From Afipia sp. (GTDB taxonomy: Bacteria > Pseudomonadota > Alphaproteobacteria > Rhizobiales > Xanthobacteraceae): a stretch of DNA of 7,988 nucleotides. A program made the translations under genes and the position numbers. Shown piece after piece: positions 1 through 6,396 of this stretch. The stretch spans positions 1 to 7,988 of the forward strand of contig JAGVII010000904.1 in the NCBI GenBank assembly GCA_020056155.1. Direction: 5' to 3'. The first letter of the stretch is position 1, and each line of letters opens with the position of its first letter. Under the pieces are notes generated by a model. It searched no databases and was not told the DNA's origin. It worked only from the letters and a program-made list of their open reading frames with translations.

Positions 1-30
1 GCCGCGACCGATCTCAAGCGCTATCTCTGA
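1..30 (+). CDS. C-terminal end of an unidentified gene (partial)
   Basis: Frame 1 is open from the first base and ends in TGA at 28-30, giving the residues AATDLKRYL. This reads like a plausible protein C terminus, but nine residues are far too few to name a family. If real, the gene converges on the glycosyltransferase and the two stop regions overlap by about 10 bp (21-30), which is common between tightly packed convergent genes. It could equally be a chance open frame, since only ten codons are visible. Confidence 0.35.
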   Translation, partial: AATDLKRYL

Positions 31-2057
31 GCTGTTTGTCTCCGCCGTTCACCTGTTTCGGCTCGGCGCTGCGAAGCGATTCGCGAATGCTGCGCGAGGC
101 CATGCTCTGTTTTCTCCCAGTGGTAAGGCTCAGCGAGGAGCAGATAAAGCGCGCGCCATGCCGCGATCGATAGGCAAACCCAATATACCGGCGTAAGGAC
201 CAGAACCCACGCTTCCCCGAGCAGGTTCCGCTTCGCCAACCCGATCAATCCGATCGCGATGGTGGTCAGATAGCCCGCCGCGATCGTCGCCAGATAAAGC
301 TCGATGAAGGGTTTTGCGAAGAACGATGCAACGTCGTCGTCAAAGATGCTCAACGCGCCCCGAGCCAGAATCTCACCGATCAGAAACGGATGCGCGAGCG
401 CTGTCAGGACATTCCCGCCGACAATGATGTTGAGGGTGAAAAAGCCGCCTGCCCCGGCATCGCGCCATAGTTGGCGCGGTGAGCGCATGTGCACGCTCCA
501 CGTTTGCATCCAGCCCTTCATCCATCGCGACCGCTGGCGCAGCCAGGGGCCGAACCGCGCGGGGGCTTCCTCGTAGGTTGTCGATGGAAACATGACGCTG
601 CGATATTTGAAGCGCGCGAGCCGGAAGCCGAGGTCGGCGTCCTCCGTGACATTGTAAGGGTCCCAGCCGCCAACCTCGCGCAGCACGCAGGTGCGGAAGT
701 GATTGGACGATCCGCCGAGCGGGAGTGGCATCTCGAAGTTGGAAAAACCCTGCAGAAATACGTCGAACTGTCCGGCGTACTCAGCGGTGAACATCCGCGG
801 TATCCAGCCGTCGGCGGTATTGTCGATACAGAGGCTGGCCTGTGCGCAGGCGACATCCGGTCCATGCGTCCGGAAGACGTCGAGCGCGTCGCGGAGTTGG
901 CCGGGTTCCGGCCGATCCTCCGCATCGAATACGGTGATGAACGTCCCGCGTGCGAAGATGAGCGCGCAGTTGAGGGCTTTGGGCTTGGTCCGTGGTCCAG
1001 CGTCCGGCGCGATGATGACCTGAACGTGCGGCATCGGCCCGAGTCTCGCGATCGCGGCGCGCGTCTGCAGATCGTCCGTTTCGATGACGAGTTTGATGTC
1101 CAGTTTTTCGCGGGGATAGTCCAGGTCATTGATGTGCTGCATCAATGGTGCGACCGACGATGCCTCGCGGTAGAGCGCTGCGACCACCGTGTAGATCGGA
1201 AGCTGATTGTCGTGCAGCCGCGGCAGCTGAGGCCGCCGTTTTGGCGGTGAGAAACATCCGGCAAGCCGCAGGCTCGTGAACAGCAAAAACCATACGGCGA
1301 GGATGACGCCGCATGCATCGAGCAACAGCATGGGCGCCAGCGTCAGCAGCACGACGGGAATGAAGAGCCGCAGCAGATAGCGGAAGACACGAAACAGTCG
1401 GCCATGCAAAGCTGACGCCGGTGCCGCTGACAGGTTCGGGAAACGTGTTGCCAAGCCCTTGGCCGCGGTGTCGGCCAACGCATCGCCGGAGTGATATTCG
1501 AGGAACGCGTTCAAACGCGCGACCGGCGTGAGGCGGATGCGCGGACGAAGCAACGGATATCGCGCGATGAGCCGGACGATGCGGCGGGCGCTATATCCGT
1601 GCGGCGCCGAGACATATACCAGCCCGTCGTGTTGCCGGATGGGCAGAAGGCCGTGCCGCGCGCACAGATGGAGGCCATCGTCGGGCAGCAGGCAATCGGT
1701 GCGGCTGACATCATCAAGAGTTTCGATGCCCAGTCCGGTATGCGCGGCAAGGTGGTCGAGATAGGCGTCCTCGTCGATCACCCCCCACTGGATCAGAACG
1801 CGATCGGCGCCGATACCGATGTCTTCGCTGCGTTGCTCAGCCGCGGCGAGGAGCGCAGGCGCGAATATGTGCTGCAGGCAATCGAGTTCCACGGCAGGTC
1901 CAGGCTCGTGATGCTCGGGCTGATTATCGTTTTGTGACCGCGATCGTCCGAGAAAACCGGCAAGGAAGGCCGTCAGATTCCGGGCGGACGCCGTCAGGCC
2001 CGCAAAACGTTGCGGCCTCGCCCCGCCAAACTCGCTTGTCCGCCCAGCCACGGCCAT
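21..2057 (-). CDS. Membrane family 2 glycosyltransferase with N-terminal MshEN-like domain
   Basis: Probable inner-membrane processive-type glycosyltransferase that uses a nucleotide sugar; substrate and product are unknown. From the chosen ATG at 2057 it has 678 residues. A region at about 73-190 resembles the MshEN/GspE N-terminal domain (VLIQWGVIDEDAYLDHLAAH, then a stretch with LLPI and DGLVYVSAP). Hydrophobic helices lie at about 226-266. The cytoplasmic GT2 domain at about 287-523 contains DAED (378-381, metal/nucleotide-sugar aspartates), GGSSNHFR, TED (471-473, probable catalytic base) and QRSRW (508-512), the set seen in cellulose-synthase-like GT2 enzymes. Three or more further membrane segments follow at about 538-563, 583-609 and 614-642, then a basic tail. 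The frame stays open to an ATG at 2168, but that start would run into the divergent gene, so 2057 is preferred; no strong Shine-Dalgarno is visible at either. NfrB-like c-di-GMP-responsive glycosyltransferases carry the same two modules in the opposite order. No polysaccharide gene cluster is visible around it. Family call is firm; function is not. Confidence 0.88.
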   Translation of the reverse strand: MAVAGRTSEFGGARPQRFAGLTASARNLTAFLAGFLGRSRSQNDNQPEHHEPGPAVELDCLQHIFAPALLAAAEQRSEDIGIGADRVLIQWGVIDEDAYLDHLAAHTGLGIETLDDVSRTDCLLPDDGLHLCARHGLLPIRQHDGLVYVSAPHGYSARRIVRLIARYPLLRPRIRLTPVARLNAFLEYHSGDALADTAAKGLATRFPNLSAAPASALHGRLFRVFRYLLRLFIPVVLLTLAPMLLLDACGVILAVWFLLFTSLRLAGCFSPPKRRPQLPRLHDNQLPIYTVVAALYREASSVAPLMQHINDLDYPREKLDIKLVIETDDLQTRAAIARLGPMPHVQVIIAPDAGPRTKPKALNCALIFARGTFITVFDAEDRPEPGQLRDALDVFRTHGPDVACAQASLCIDNTADGWIPRMFTAEYAGQFDVFLQGFSNFEMPLPLGGSSNHFRTCVLREVGGWDPYNVTEDADLGFRLARFKYRSVMFPSTTYEEAPARFGPWLRQRSRWMKGWMQTWSVHMRSPRQLWRDAGAGGFFTLNIIVGGNVLTALAHPFLIGEILARGALSIFDDDVASFFAKPFIELYLATIAAGYLTTIAIGLIGLAKRNLLGEAWVLVLTPVYWVCLSIAAWRALYLLLAEPYHWEKTEHGLAQHSRIASQRRAETGERRRQTAQR

Positions 2058-2139
2058 TTGACCGCTACCCCACGCTACAAACGCACTCGAATCGCTCCGC
2101 GGATGGTCTATAAGACCCAGCACGCGGAACCCCCAGCCA
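2058..2139. promoter_or_regulatory. Divergent control region with a 13-bp palindrome
   Basis: This 82-bp gap separates the start of the minus-strand glycosyltransferase from the plus-strand solute-binding protein, so both promoters should lie here. A perfect inverted repeat, GGTCT-ATA-AGACC, occupies 2105-2117. It contains a -10-like TATAAG on the plus strand (2109-2114) and TTATAG on the minus strand. I could not find a good -35 box at 16-18 bp from either, so the promoter assignment is weak. The palindrome could be an operator serving both directions. Confidence 0.35.
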
Positions 2140-3084
2140 ATGCAACCACAGATGGTAATTGCCTTCAATGTCAGATTGCGCCGTATCGCTGGTGCAGCTG
2201 CCGGCCTGTTTGTCTGGTGGGCTGCGCTGGGTTTCGCCGGGGTTCAGCCGGCTTTCGCCCAGGGTACGCCGTCGTCGGCGGCTCCGCAGCCGCAAGCGGC
2301 CATTGCTCAGCCCACCGCGCCTCAGGCCGTGCCGGGATTCTGGGATCCGCGGCGGCGGCCCGACCGGCCGGACCTTTCGCGTCTGACGGTCATCCGCTTC
2401 CTCACCGAAACGGACTATCCGCCCTTCAATTTTACCGGGCCCGATGGAAATCCGGCCGGCTTCAATGTCGATCTGGCCCGGCTGATCTGCGAAGAGATCA
2501 AGGTGGCGTGCACGATCCAGATGCGACGGTTCGAGACGCTGGTGGATGCGATCAATGGCAACCGCGGCGATGCCATCATTGCGTCGCTCGCGGTCACGCC
2601 GCAGCTTCGCGCCAAGCTCGATTTCAGCGACCCCTACTACCGCTCGCCGGCGCGCTTCGTATCCCGGCGGGACGCGGTGATGGCGGAGGTCCGTCCCGAA
2701 TATCTCGAAGGCAAGAAGGTCGGCGCGATCGCGGGTTCTTCACATGAGGCCTACCTGAAGGCGCTTTTTACCGACGCCCAGCTGGTCAGCTTTCCCAACG
2801 ACGATGCGCTTCGCCTCGCGCTGCGCAGGGGTGACGTCGATTTCATTTTCGGCGACGCGATTTCGCTGGCGTTCTGGATCAACGGCACCGATTCCGGCGA
2901 TTGCTGCGCATTCAGCGGCGGCCCCTTCATCGAGAGCCGCTATTTCGGCGAGGGTGTCGGCATCGGGGTCAAGCGTGGCAACGATCTGCTGCGCCAGGCG
3001 CTGAACTGGGCGATGTTCCGCCTCTGGGAAAAGGGCCGTTACACGGATTTGTGGCTGCGCTATTTCTCGGTCAGTCCGTTCTAG
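2140..3084 (+). CDS. Periplasmic family 3 solute-binding protein (amino-acid type), orphan
   Basis: Likely secreted binding protein of the polar-amino-acid ABC transporter class (SBP_bac_3), 314 residues. A signal peptide is clear: arginines at 12-15, a hydrophobic core to about residue 33, and a probable cleavage after AFA (38-40). There is no lipobox cysteine. A Pro/Ala/Gln-rich linker (about 43-66) precedes the folded domain. The family signature begins near residue 83 with TVIRFLTETDYPPFNFTGPD and GFNVDLARLICEE. The segment SLAVTPQLRAKLDFSDPYY carries Arg157, the position that usually holds the ligand carboxylate, and Asp239 in DFIFGDA matches the usual amino-group contact. GGAA at 2126-2129 may serve as ribosome site for ATG 2140; ATG 2152 is an alternative. 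No permease or ATPase gene adjoins it; the next gene, about 16 bp downstream, encodes a membrane protein that is not an ABC permease. It may serve a transporter encoded elsewhere, or act as a sensor. Confidence 0.88.
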   Translation: MQPQMVIAFNVRLRRIAGAAAGLFVWWAALGFAGVQPAFAQGTPSSAAPQPQAAIAQPTAPQAVPGFWDPRRRPDRPDLSRLTVIRFLTETDYPPFNFTGPDGNPAGFNVDLARLICEEIKVACTIQMRRFETLVDAINGNRGDAIIASLAVTPQLRAKLDFSDPYYRSPARFVSRRDAVMAEVRPEYLEGKKVGAIAGSSHEAYLKALFTDAQLVSFPNDDALRLALRRGDVDFIFGDAISLAFWINGTDSGDCCAFSGGPFIESRYFGEGVGIGVKRGNDLLRQALNWAMFRLWEKGRYTDLWLRYFSVSPF

Positions 3085-3100
3085 CTTGCGGATGCTGGCA

Positions 3101-3751
3101 ATGACTCTGACGCGAACCGCGAAACTCAAGCGAACTGCCGCGGCATGTCTTGCGCTGCTGGGCTGGACGACGCTCGTGCTCGGATATGTCCGCTTCACCG
3201 GCGCAATGGGTGATCAGGGATTGTCGCTTGCCGAGGCCACAATTCGTTTCTTTTCGTTCTTCACGATCCAGACGAACATTCTCGTTGCGCTGGTGCTGAC
3301 GGCTTTCGCGATCAAGACCGGGCCCGAGGAATGGCTGGTGCATCCTTTCGTGCGCTCGGCCGTCGCGACCTACATCGTGATGGTCGGCTTTATCTACGTC
3401 ACGGTGCTCCGCCCGATCGAGCCGCTGCAGGATGTGCTGTCCTTCACCAATGTCGTGATGCATTACGTGATGCCGGTCGTCTATCTGCTGTTCTGGCTGA
3501 CCTGTGTCCGCAAGGCGGGGCTGCGCTGGTACGATCCGTTGCTGTGGGTGATCTATCCGCTGTTCTATCTCGGCTTCGTGCTGGTGCGCGGAAAGATGTC
3601 CGGCTTCTATCCGTACCCCTTTGTCGACGCCAAGACCTTGGGTTATGCAGGGGTTGCGGCTAATACAGCCGGGCTGCTGATCGTCTGCGCTGCGATCGGT
3701 ATGTGTCTGGTGATGACCGGCTGGTGGCTCGCGCGCCGTCAGCCTGCCTGA
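3101..3751 (+). CDS. Pr6Pr family six-helix membrane protein
   Basis: Integral membrane protein of unknown function, 216 residues from ATG 3101. Six hydrophobic segments lie at about 13-32, 50-71, 86-103, 118-135, 146-164 and 184-208. Conserved-looking, proline-containing stretches include [13 protein letters not shown] (50-62), LRPIEPLQ (103-110), [12 protein letters not shown] (121-132) and [20 protein letters not shown] (152-171), which I recognise as the Pr6Pr/FAR-17a-like pattern; the family name is from memory. ATG 3101 is chosen because GCGGA (3088-3092) lies 8 bp upstream; ATG 3092 and TTG 3086 in the same frame remain possible. It follows the solute-binding protein by 16 bp and precedes lysK by 38 bp, so it probably belongs to the same transcript as the former. 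No catalytic motif is obvious to me. A helper role with the binding protein is only inferred from adjacency. Confidence 0.8.
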   Translation: MTLTRTAKLKRTAAACLALLGWTTLVLGYVRFTGAMGDQGLSLAEATIRFFSFFTIQTNILVALVLTAFAIKTGPEEWLVHPFVRSAVATYIVMVGFIYVTVLRPIEPLQDVLSFTNVVMHYVMPVVYLLFWLTCVRKAGLRWYDPLLWVIYPLFYLGFVLVRGKMSGFYPYPFVDAKTLGYAGVAANTAGLLIVCAAIGMCLVMTGWWLARRQPA

Positions 3752-3777
3752 ATCGACAGTTCTTCCAGGAATTCGCG

Positions 3778-3783
3778 CGGAGA
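3778..3783 (+). promoter_or_regulatory. Ribosome binding site of lysK
   Basis: CGGAGA ends 6 bp before ATG 3790. It fixes the lysK start there rather than at the in-frame ATG 3703, which lies inside the preceding membrane-protein gene and has no comparable site. Confidence 0.65.
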
Positions 3784-3789
3784 TCCTTG

Positions 3790-5424
3790 ATGTCGAGTGA
3801 AATGACTGCAACCGACCTTCGGGCGCTTGCCGAACAATCCAACGCCTGGCCGTTCGAACAGGCGAAGCAGATTGTCGCGCGGTTGAAGAAAAAGCCGAAA
3901 GACGAGGTGCTGTTCGAAACCGGTTACGGTCCGTCGGGGCTGCCGCATATCGGCACCTTCGGCGAAGTCGCGCGCACCACCATGGTGCGCCATGCCTTTC
4001 GCGTGCTGACCGACGACAAGATCAAAACCAAGCTGCTGGCGTTCTCCGACGACATGGACGGCCTGCGCAAGGTGCCGGACAATGTGCCGAACAAGGAGAT
4101 GCTGGAGCAGGATCTCGGCAAGCCGCTGACGCAGGTCCGCGATCCGTTCGGCACGCATCCGAGTTTTGGCGAGCACAACAACGCGCGGCTGCGCGCGTTT
4201 CTCGACACTTTCGGCTTCGATTACGAATTCGCCTCATCGACGCAGTACTACAAGTCGGGCCGCTTCGATACGACGCTGCTGAAGATGCTGGAAAACATCG
4301 ACAAGGTGATGGCGATCATGCTGCCGTCGCTGCGTGAGGAGCGTGCCGCGAGCTATTCGCCGTTTCTGCCGATATCGCCGCGCACCGGCGTCGTGTTGCA
4401 GGTGCCGATTGTCGCGCATGACGCCAAGGCCGGTACGGTGTCCTACGACGATCCCGACACCAGGGAGCGCGTCACCGTTCCGGTCACCGGCGGGCATTGC
4501 AAGCTGCAGTGGAAGCCGGACTGGGCGATGCGCTGGGTCGCGCTCGGCGTCGACTATGAAATGGCCGGCAAGGACCTGATCGATTCGGTCAAGCTGTCCG
4601 GAAAAATTTGCTCGGCGCTCGGCGGCACGCCGCCGGAAGGCTTCAACTACGAGCTGTTTCTCGACGACAAGGGCCAGAAGATTTCCAAGTCGAAGGGCAA
4701 CGGTCTCACCATCGACGAGTGGCTGCGCTACGCCTCGCCGGAATCGCTGTCGCTGTTCATGTACCGCGAGCCGAAGGCGGCGAAGCGGCTGTATTTCGAT
4801 GTCATCCCGCGCAATGTCGACGACTATCAGCAGTTCATCGACGGTTATTCCCGTCAGGACGGCAAGCAGCGCCTGAGCAATCCGGTCTGGCACATCCATG
4901 CTGGCAATCCGCCGCTGGCCGACATGCCGGTGACGTTCCAGTTGCTGCTGACGCTGGTGTCGTCATCGAATGCGGAGAATGCCGAAACGCTCTGGGGCTT
5001 CATCGGCCGCTATCGTCCGGGTGTGACGCCGAAGACGCATCCAAAACTCGACGACATGGTCGGTTATGCGATCAACTACTATCGGGACTTCGTGGCGCCG
5101 ACGAAGAAGTTCCGCGAGCCGACTGAGAGCGAGCGCGCGGCTTTGACCGATCTGCGCAACGCGCTGGCGCAACTGCCGCCGGAAGCGTCCGCGGAAGACA
5201 TCCAGAACGTGGTCTATGAAATCGGCCGCCGCGAGCCGTTTCTGGATCAGGTCAAGAAGGGCAAGGACGGCCGTCCGGGCGTGTCGCTCGACTGGTTCAA
5301 CATGCTGTATCAGGTGCTGCTCGGCCAGGAAAAAGGCCCGCGCTTCGGATCGTTCGTCGCGGTCTATGGCGTCGCGAATGCCATCGCGATGATCGATGCG
5401 GCGTTGAAGCGGACGGGTTCGTAG
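3790..5424 (+). CDS. lysK: Lysine--tRNA ligase, class I
   Basis: Cytoplasmic enzyme that activates lysine with ATP and charges tRNA-Lys. The 544-residue product is the class I, archaeal-type LysRS, unrelated to the class II LysS/LysU enzyme. The N-terminal Rossmann catalytic domain shows [15 protein letters not shown] (45-59), with the HIGH-type motif HIGT at 53-56, and the second signature KISKS at 297-301 within [14 protein letters not shown]. Downstream of about residue 330 is the helical region expected for anticodon-end recognition, including [13 protein letters not shown]. Length fits the family. Start is ATG 3790, with CGGAGA 6 bp upstream; the frame is open back to 3703, but that extension overlaps the upstream gene and looks non-coding (basic, low similarity to the family). 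It may be cotranscribed with the Pr6Pr gene 38 bp upstream or use a promoter within that gene. The inverted-hairpin element follows it. Identification is secure. Confidence 0.97.
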   Translation: MSSEMTATDLRALAEQSNAWPFEQAKQIVARLKKKPKDEVLFETGYGPSGLPHIGTFGEVARTTMVRHAFRVLTDDKIKTKLLAFSDDMDGLRKVPDNVPNKEMLEQDLGKPLTQVRDPFGTHPSFGEHNNARLRAFLDTFGFDYEFASSTQYYKSGRFDTTLLKMLENIDKVMAIMLPSLREERAASYSPFLPISPRTGVVLQVPIVAHDAKAGTVSYDDPDTRERVTVPVTGGHCKLQWKPDWAMRWVALGVDYEMAGKDLIDSVKLSGKICSALGGTPPEGFNYELFLDDKGQKISKSKGNGLTIDEWLRYASPESLSLFMYREPKAAKRLYFDVIPRNVDDYQQFIDGYSRQDGKQRLSNPVWHIHAGNPPLADMPVTFQLLLTLVSSSNAENAETLWGFIGRYRPGVTPKTHPKLDDMVGYAINYYRDFVAPTKKFREPTESERAALTDLRNALAQLPPEASAEDIQNVVYEIGRREPFLDQVKKGKDGRPGVSLDWFNMLYQVLLGQEKGPRFGSFVAVYGVANAIAMIDAALKRTGS

Positions 5425-5439
5425 TTTCAGTTTCAGATT

Positions 5440-5527
5440 GTCGTCACCGGGCTTGTCCCGGTGACCTCGATGGGCAGGCCGTGATGTCGATGATCGGAAT
5501 GGCCAGGCCACGCCCGGCCATGACGAT
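5440..5527. repeat. Paired inverted REP/BIME-like palindromic element
   Basis: The 126-bp spacer between convergent lysK and the S24 repressor is mostly this element. Hairpin 1 has perfect 9-bp arms, GTCACCGGG (5443-5451) and CCCGGTGAC (5457-5465), around the loop CTTGT. Hairpin 2 has 10-bp arms, ATGGCCAGGC (5499-5508) and GCCCGGCCAT (5512-5521), with one A/C mismatch and a 3-base loop. The outer flanks are inverted relative to each other (CGTCA at 5442-5446, TGACG at 5521-5525), so the two halves form one imperfect head-to-head unit. The CCGGGCTTGTCCCGG core is one I associate with abundant intergenic repeats in this bacterial group, from memory. It lacks a T-run, so it is not a classical intrinsic terminator, although hairpin 1 could help end both convergent transcripts. 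Confidence 0.7.
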
Positions 5528-5550
5528 TGATGGGTTGGGCCTAACGGACC

Positions 5551-6177
5551 TTACTGGCTCGCCCAGACGATGCGGGCGATCCATTCGACGTTCTTGGCGT
5601 CGATGACGCGATCCTTGTGCGCCGGATTGAGCGATTGCAGCTCGATGACTTTTGCAGTCCGGCGTTTCAGTTCCTTGACCGTGACCTCGCCGTCCTTGGT
5701 CTTGACGACGACACGATCGCCGCGCCGGATCGGCGATCCTGGCGAGACGATGATGACGTCGCCGTCGCGATAGGCCGGCTTCATCGAATCGCCAGAAATC
5801 TCCAGCGCATAGGCGTGTTCGTCGTTGACCGACGGCAGCCCGACTTCATCCCAGCCCTTGCCGACGGGAAAACCGCCGTCGTCGAAATAGCCGCCGGCGC
5901 CGGCTTCGGCGAAGCCGAGAAGCGGCACAGCCTGTACTGAGCGCGCGGTGTCTTCGATGAGCTGCACAAAGGTATCGACTGTGGTGCCGGTCGCGGCCAG
6001 TGCCTTCGCCACCGATTCGGTCGAAGGCCAGCGCTCGCGCCCGTCCGGCGTGATGCGTTTCGATTTGTTGAAGGTGGTGGGGTCGAGGCCGGCGCGTTTG
6101 GCCAGCGCGGATGCCGACAGGCCTGCACGTTCGGCAAGCCGGTCCAGCGCATTCCAGATTTGATCGTGGGTCAACAT
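5551..6177 (-). CDS. HTH transcriptional repressor with S24 (LexA/CI-like) self-cleavage domain
   Basis: Cytoplasmic DNA-binding regulator, 208 residues. The N-terminal XRE-type helix-turn-helix lies at about 5-65 (SASALAKRAGLDPTTFNKSK is the core). The C-terminal half is an S24 peptidase domain: ISGDSMKPAYRDGD gives the catalytic Ser131 and EVTVKELKRR gives Lys168. The Ser-Lys spacing of 37 residues equals that of E. coli LexA (S119/K156). Ala-Gly pairs in EAGAGG (91-96), especially A94-G95, sit at the distance expected for an autocleavage site. It is therefore probably cleavage-competent, although whether RecA stimulates it cannot be seen. ATG 6177 starts immediately before the HTH and lacks a good Shine-Dalgarno. 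It is divergent from DUF952-pyrD. No phage genes adjoin, so it is not an obvious prophage repressor, and its target may be its own promoter and the divergent unit. It is not LexA itself: the HTH and the tail differ. Confidence 0.9.
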   Translation of the reverse strand: MLTHDQIWNALDRLAERAGLSASALAKRAGLDPTTFNKSKRITPDGRERWPSTESVAKALAATGTTVDTFVQLIEDTARSVQAVPLLGFAEAGAGGYFDDGGFPVGKGWDEVGLPSVNDEHAYALEISGDSMKPAYRDGDVIIVSPGSPIRRGDRVVVKTKDGEVTVKELKRRTAKVIELQSLNPAHKDRVIDAKNVEWIARIVWASQ

Positions 6178-6228
6178 GAGGGTGGCCGGATGTCTGGCCC
6201 AGCCGACCGGACCGGGCAGTGAATTTTA

Positions 6229-6239
6229 TCAAGAACTAG
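6229..6239 (+). repeat. Direct repeat copy 1, candidate operator
   Basis: Exact 11-bp word TCAAGAACTAG, identical to the copy at 6370-6380. It abuts the -10-like sequence of the minus-strand S24 repressor, a position where binding would block that promoter. Role as operator is inferred. Confidence 0.45.
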
Positions 6240-6369
6240 GAATTATTACCTCGAATCGAATGATTCTGCAATGCATAGCAATCACATGAACGCTGCCCTT
6301 GAAGTGGCCGGGGTGCGCCGATACGGTCTGCGGGGCTTCCGCCCGCGCTCCGAAAAATTCCGAACGAAT

Positions 6370-6380
6370 TCAAGAACTAG
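6370..6380 (+). repeat. Direct repeat copy 2, candidate operator
   Basis: Second exact TCAAGAACTAG, 141 bp from the first and in the same orientation, 16 bp before the GTG start of the DUF952 gene. A bound repressor here could obstruct expression of DUF952-pyrD. GAATT precedes it as at copy 1. Role is inferred. Confidence 0.45.
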
Positions 6381-6396
6381 CGAGAATCCGGCGACC

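Larger units (their letters stand above)
6178..6396. promoter_or_regulatory. Divergent spacer with repeated operator-like words
   Basis: This 219-bp spacer lies between the start of the S24 repressor and the preferred GTG start of the DUF952 gene. TCAAGAACTAG occurs exactly twice on the plus strand, at 6229-6239 and 6370-6380, each with GAATT just upstream. A 14-bp inverted repeat, GAATC-GAAT-GATTC, lies at 6253-6266. On the minus strand, TAAAAT (complement of 6223-6228) is a reasonable -10 for the repressor, 46 bp ahead of its start, and the first repeat copy directly abuts it, but I see no matching -35. A weak hairpin with 5-bp arms (6330-6334 and 6342-6346) is followed by an A-rich stretch. 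The AT-rich patch at 6221-6270 contrasts with the GC-rich surroundings and is typical of a promoter. Confidence 0.5.

Noticed and set aside
489..1250. Long plus-strand open frame (253 codons) opposite the glycosyltransferase
   Set aside because: Its product is basic and compositionally biased with no recognisable motif, and the opposite strand encodes a clear GT2 domain. GC-rich third positions create such antisense frames.
1491..1937. Plus-strand open frame opposite the MshEN-like region
   Set aside because: Antisense shadow of the glycosyltransferase N-terminal domain; no domain of its own.
2058..2168. N-terminal extension of the glycosyltransferase to ATG 2168
   Set aside because: It would overlap the start and ribosome site of the divergent binding-protein gene and leave no promoter space; the added 37 residues show no family pattern.
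2010..2747. Plus-strand frame overlapping the binding protein
   Set aside because: Out-of-frame reading of the binding-protein gene, rich in Arg/Gly/Cys; the 2140-3084 frame has a signal peptide and a full family signature.
3703..3789. Upstream extension of lysK
   Set aside because: Lies inside the preceding membrane-protein gene and lacks a ribosome site; ATG 3790 has CGGAGA in place.
4234..4899. Minus-strand open frame of 221 codons inside lysK
   Set aside because: Antisense shadow; the plus strand encodes the KISKS-containing catalytic core of LysRS.
5551..6177. Prophage immunity region
   Set aside because: Apart from the S24 repressor there is no integrase, excisionase, Cro-like or structural phage gene, and the neighbours are core genes.
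6330..6346. Intrinsic terminator or pyrimidine attenuator ahead of DUF952-pyrD
   Set aside because: Arms are only 5 bp with a 7-base loop and there is an A-rich rather than T-rich run after it on the plus strand; too weak to call.
6231..6385. Alphaproteobacterial LexA box (GAAC-N7-GTTC)
   Set aside because: GAAC occurs in both 11-bp repeats and at 6362, but none is followed by GTTC after seven bases, so these are not canonical SOS boxes.
6271..6396. 42-residue N-terminal extension of DUF952 from ATG 6271
   Set aside because: It precedes the domain boundary, has no ribosome site and covers regulatory-looking repeats; kept only as a less likely start.
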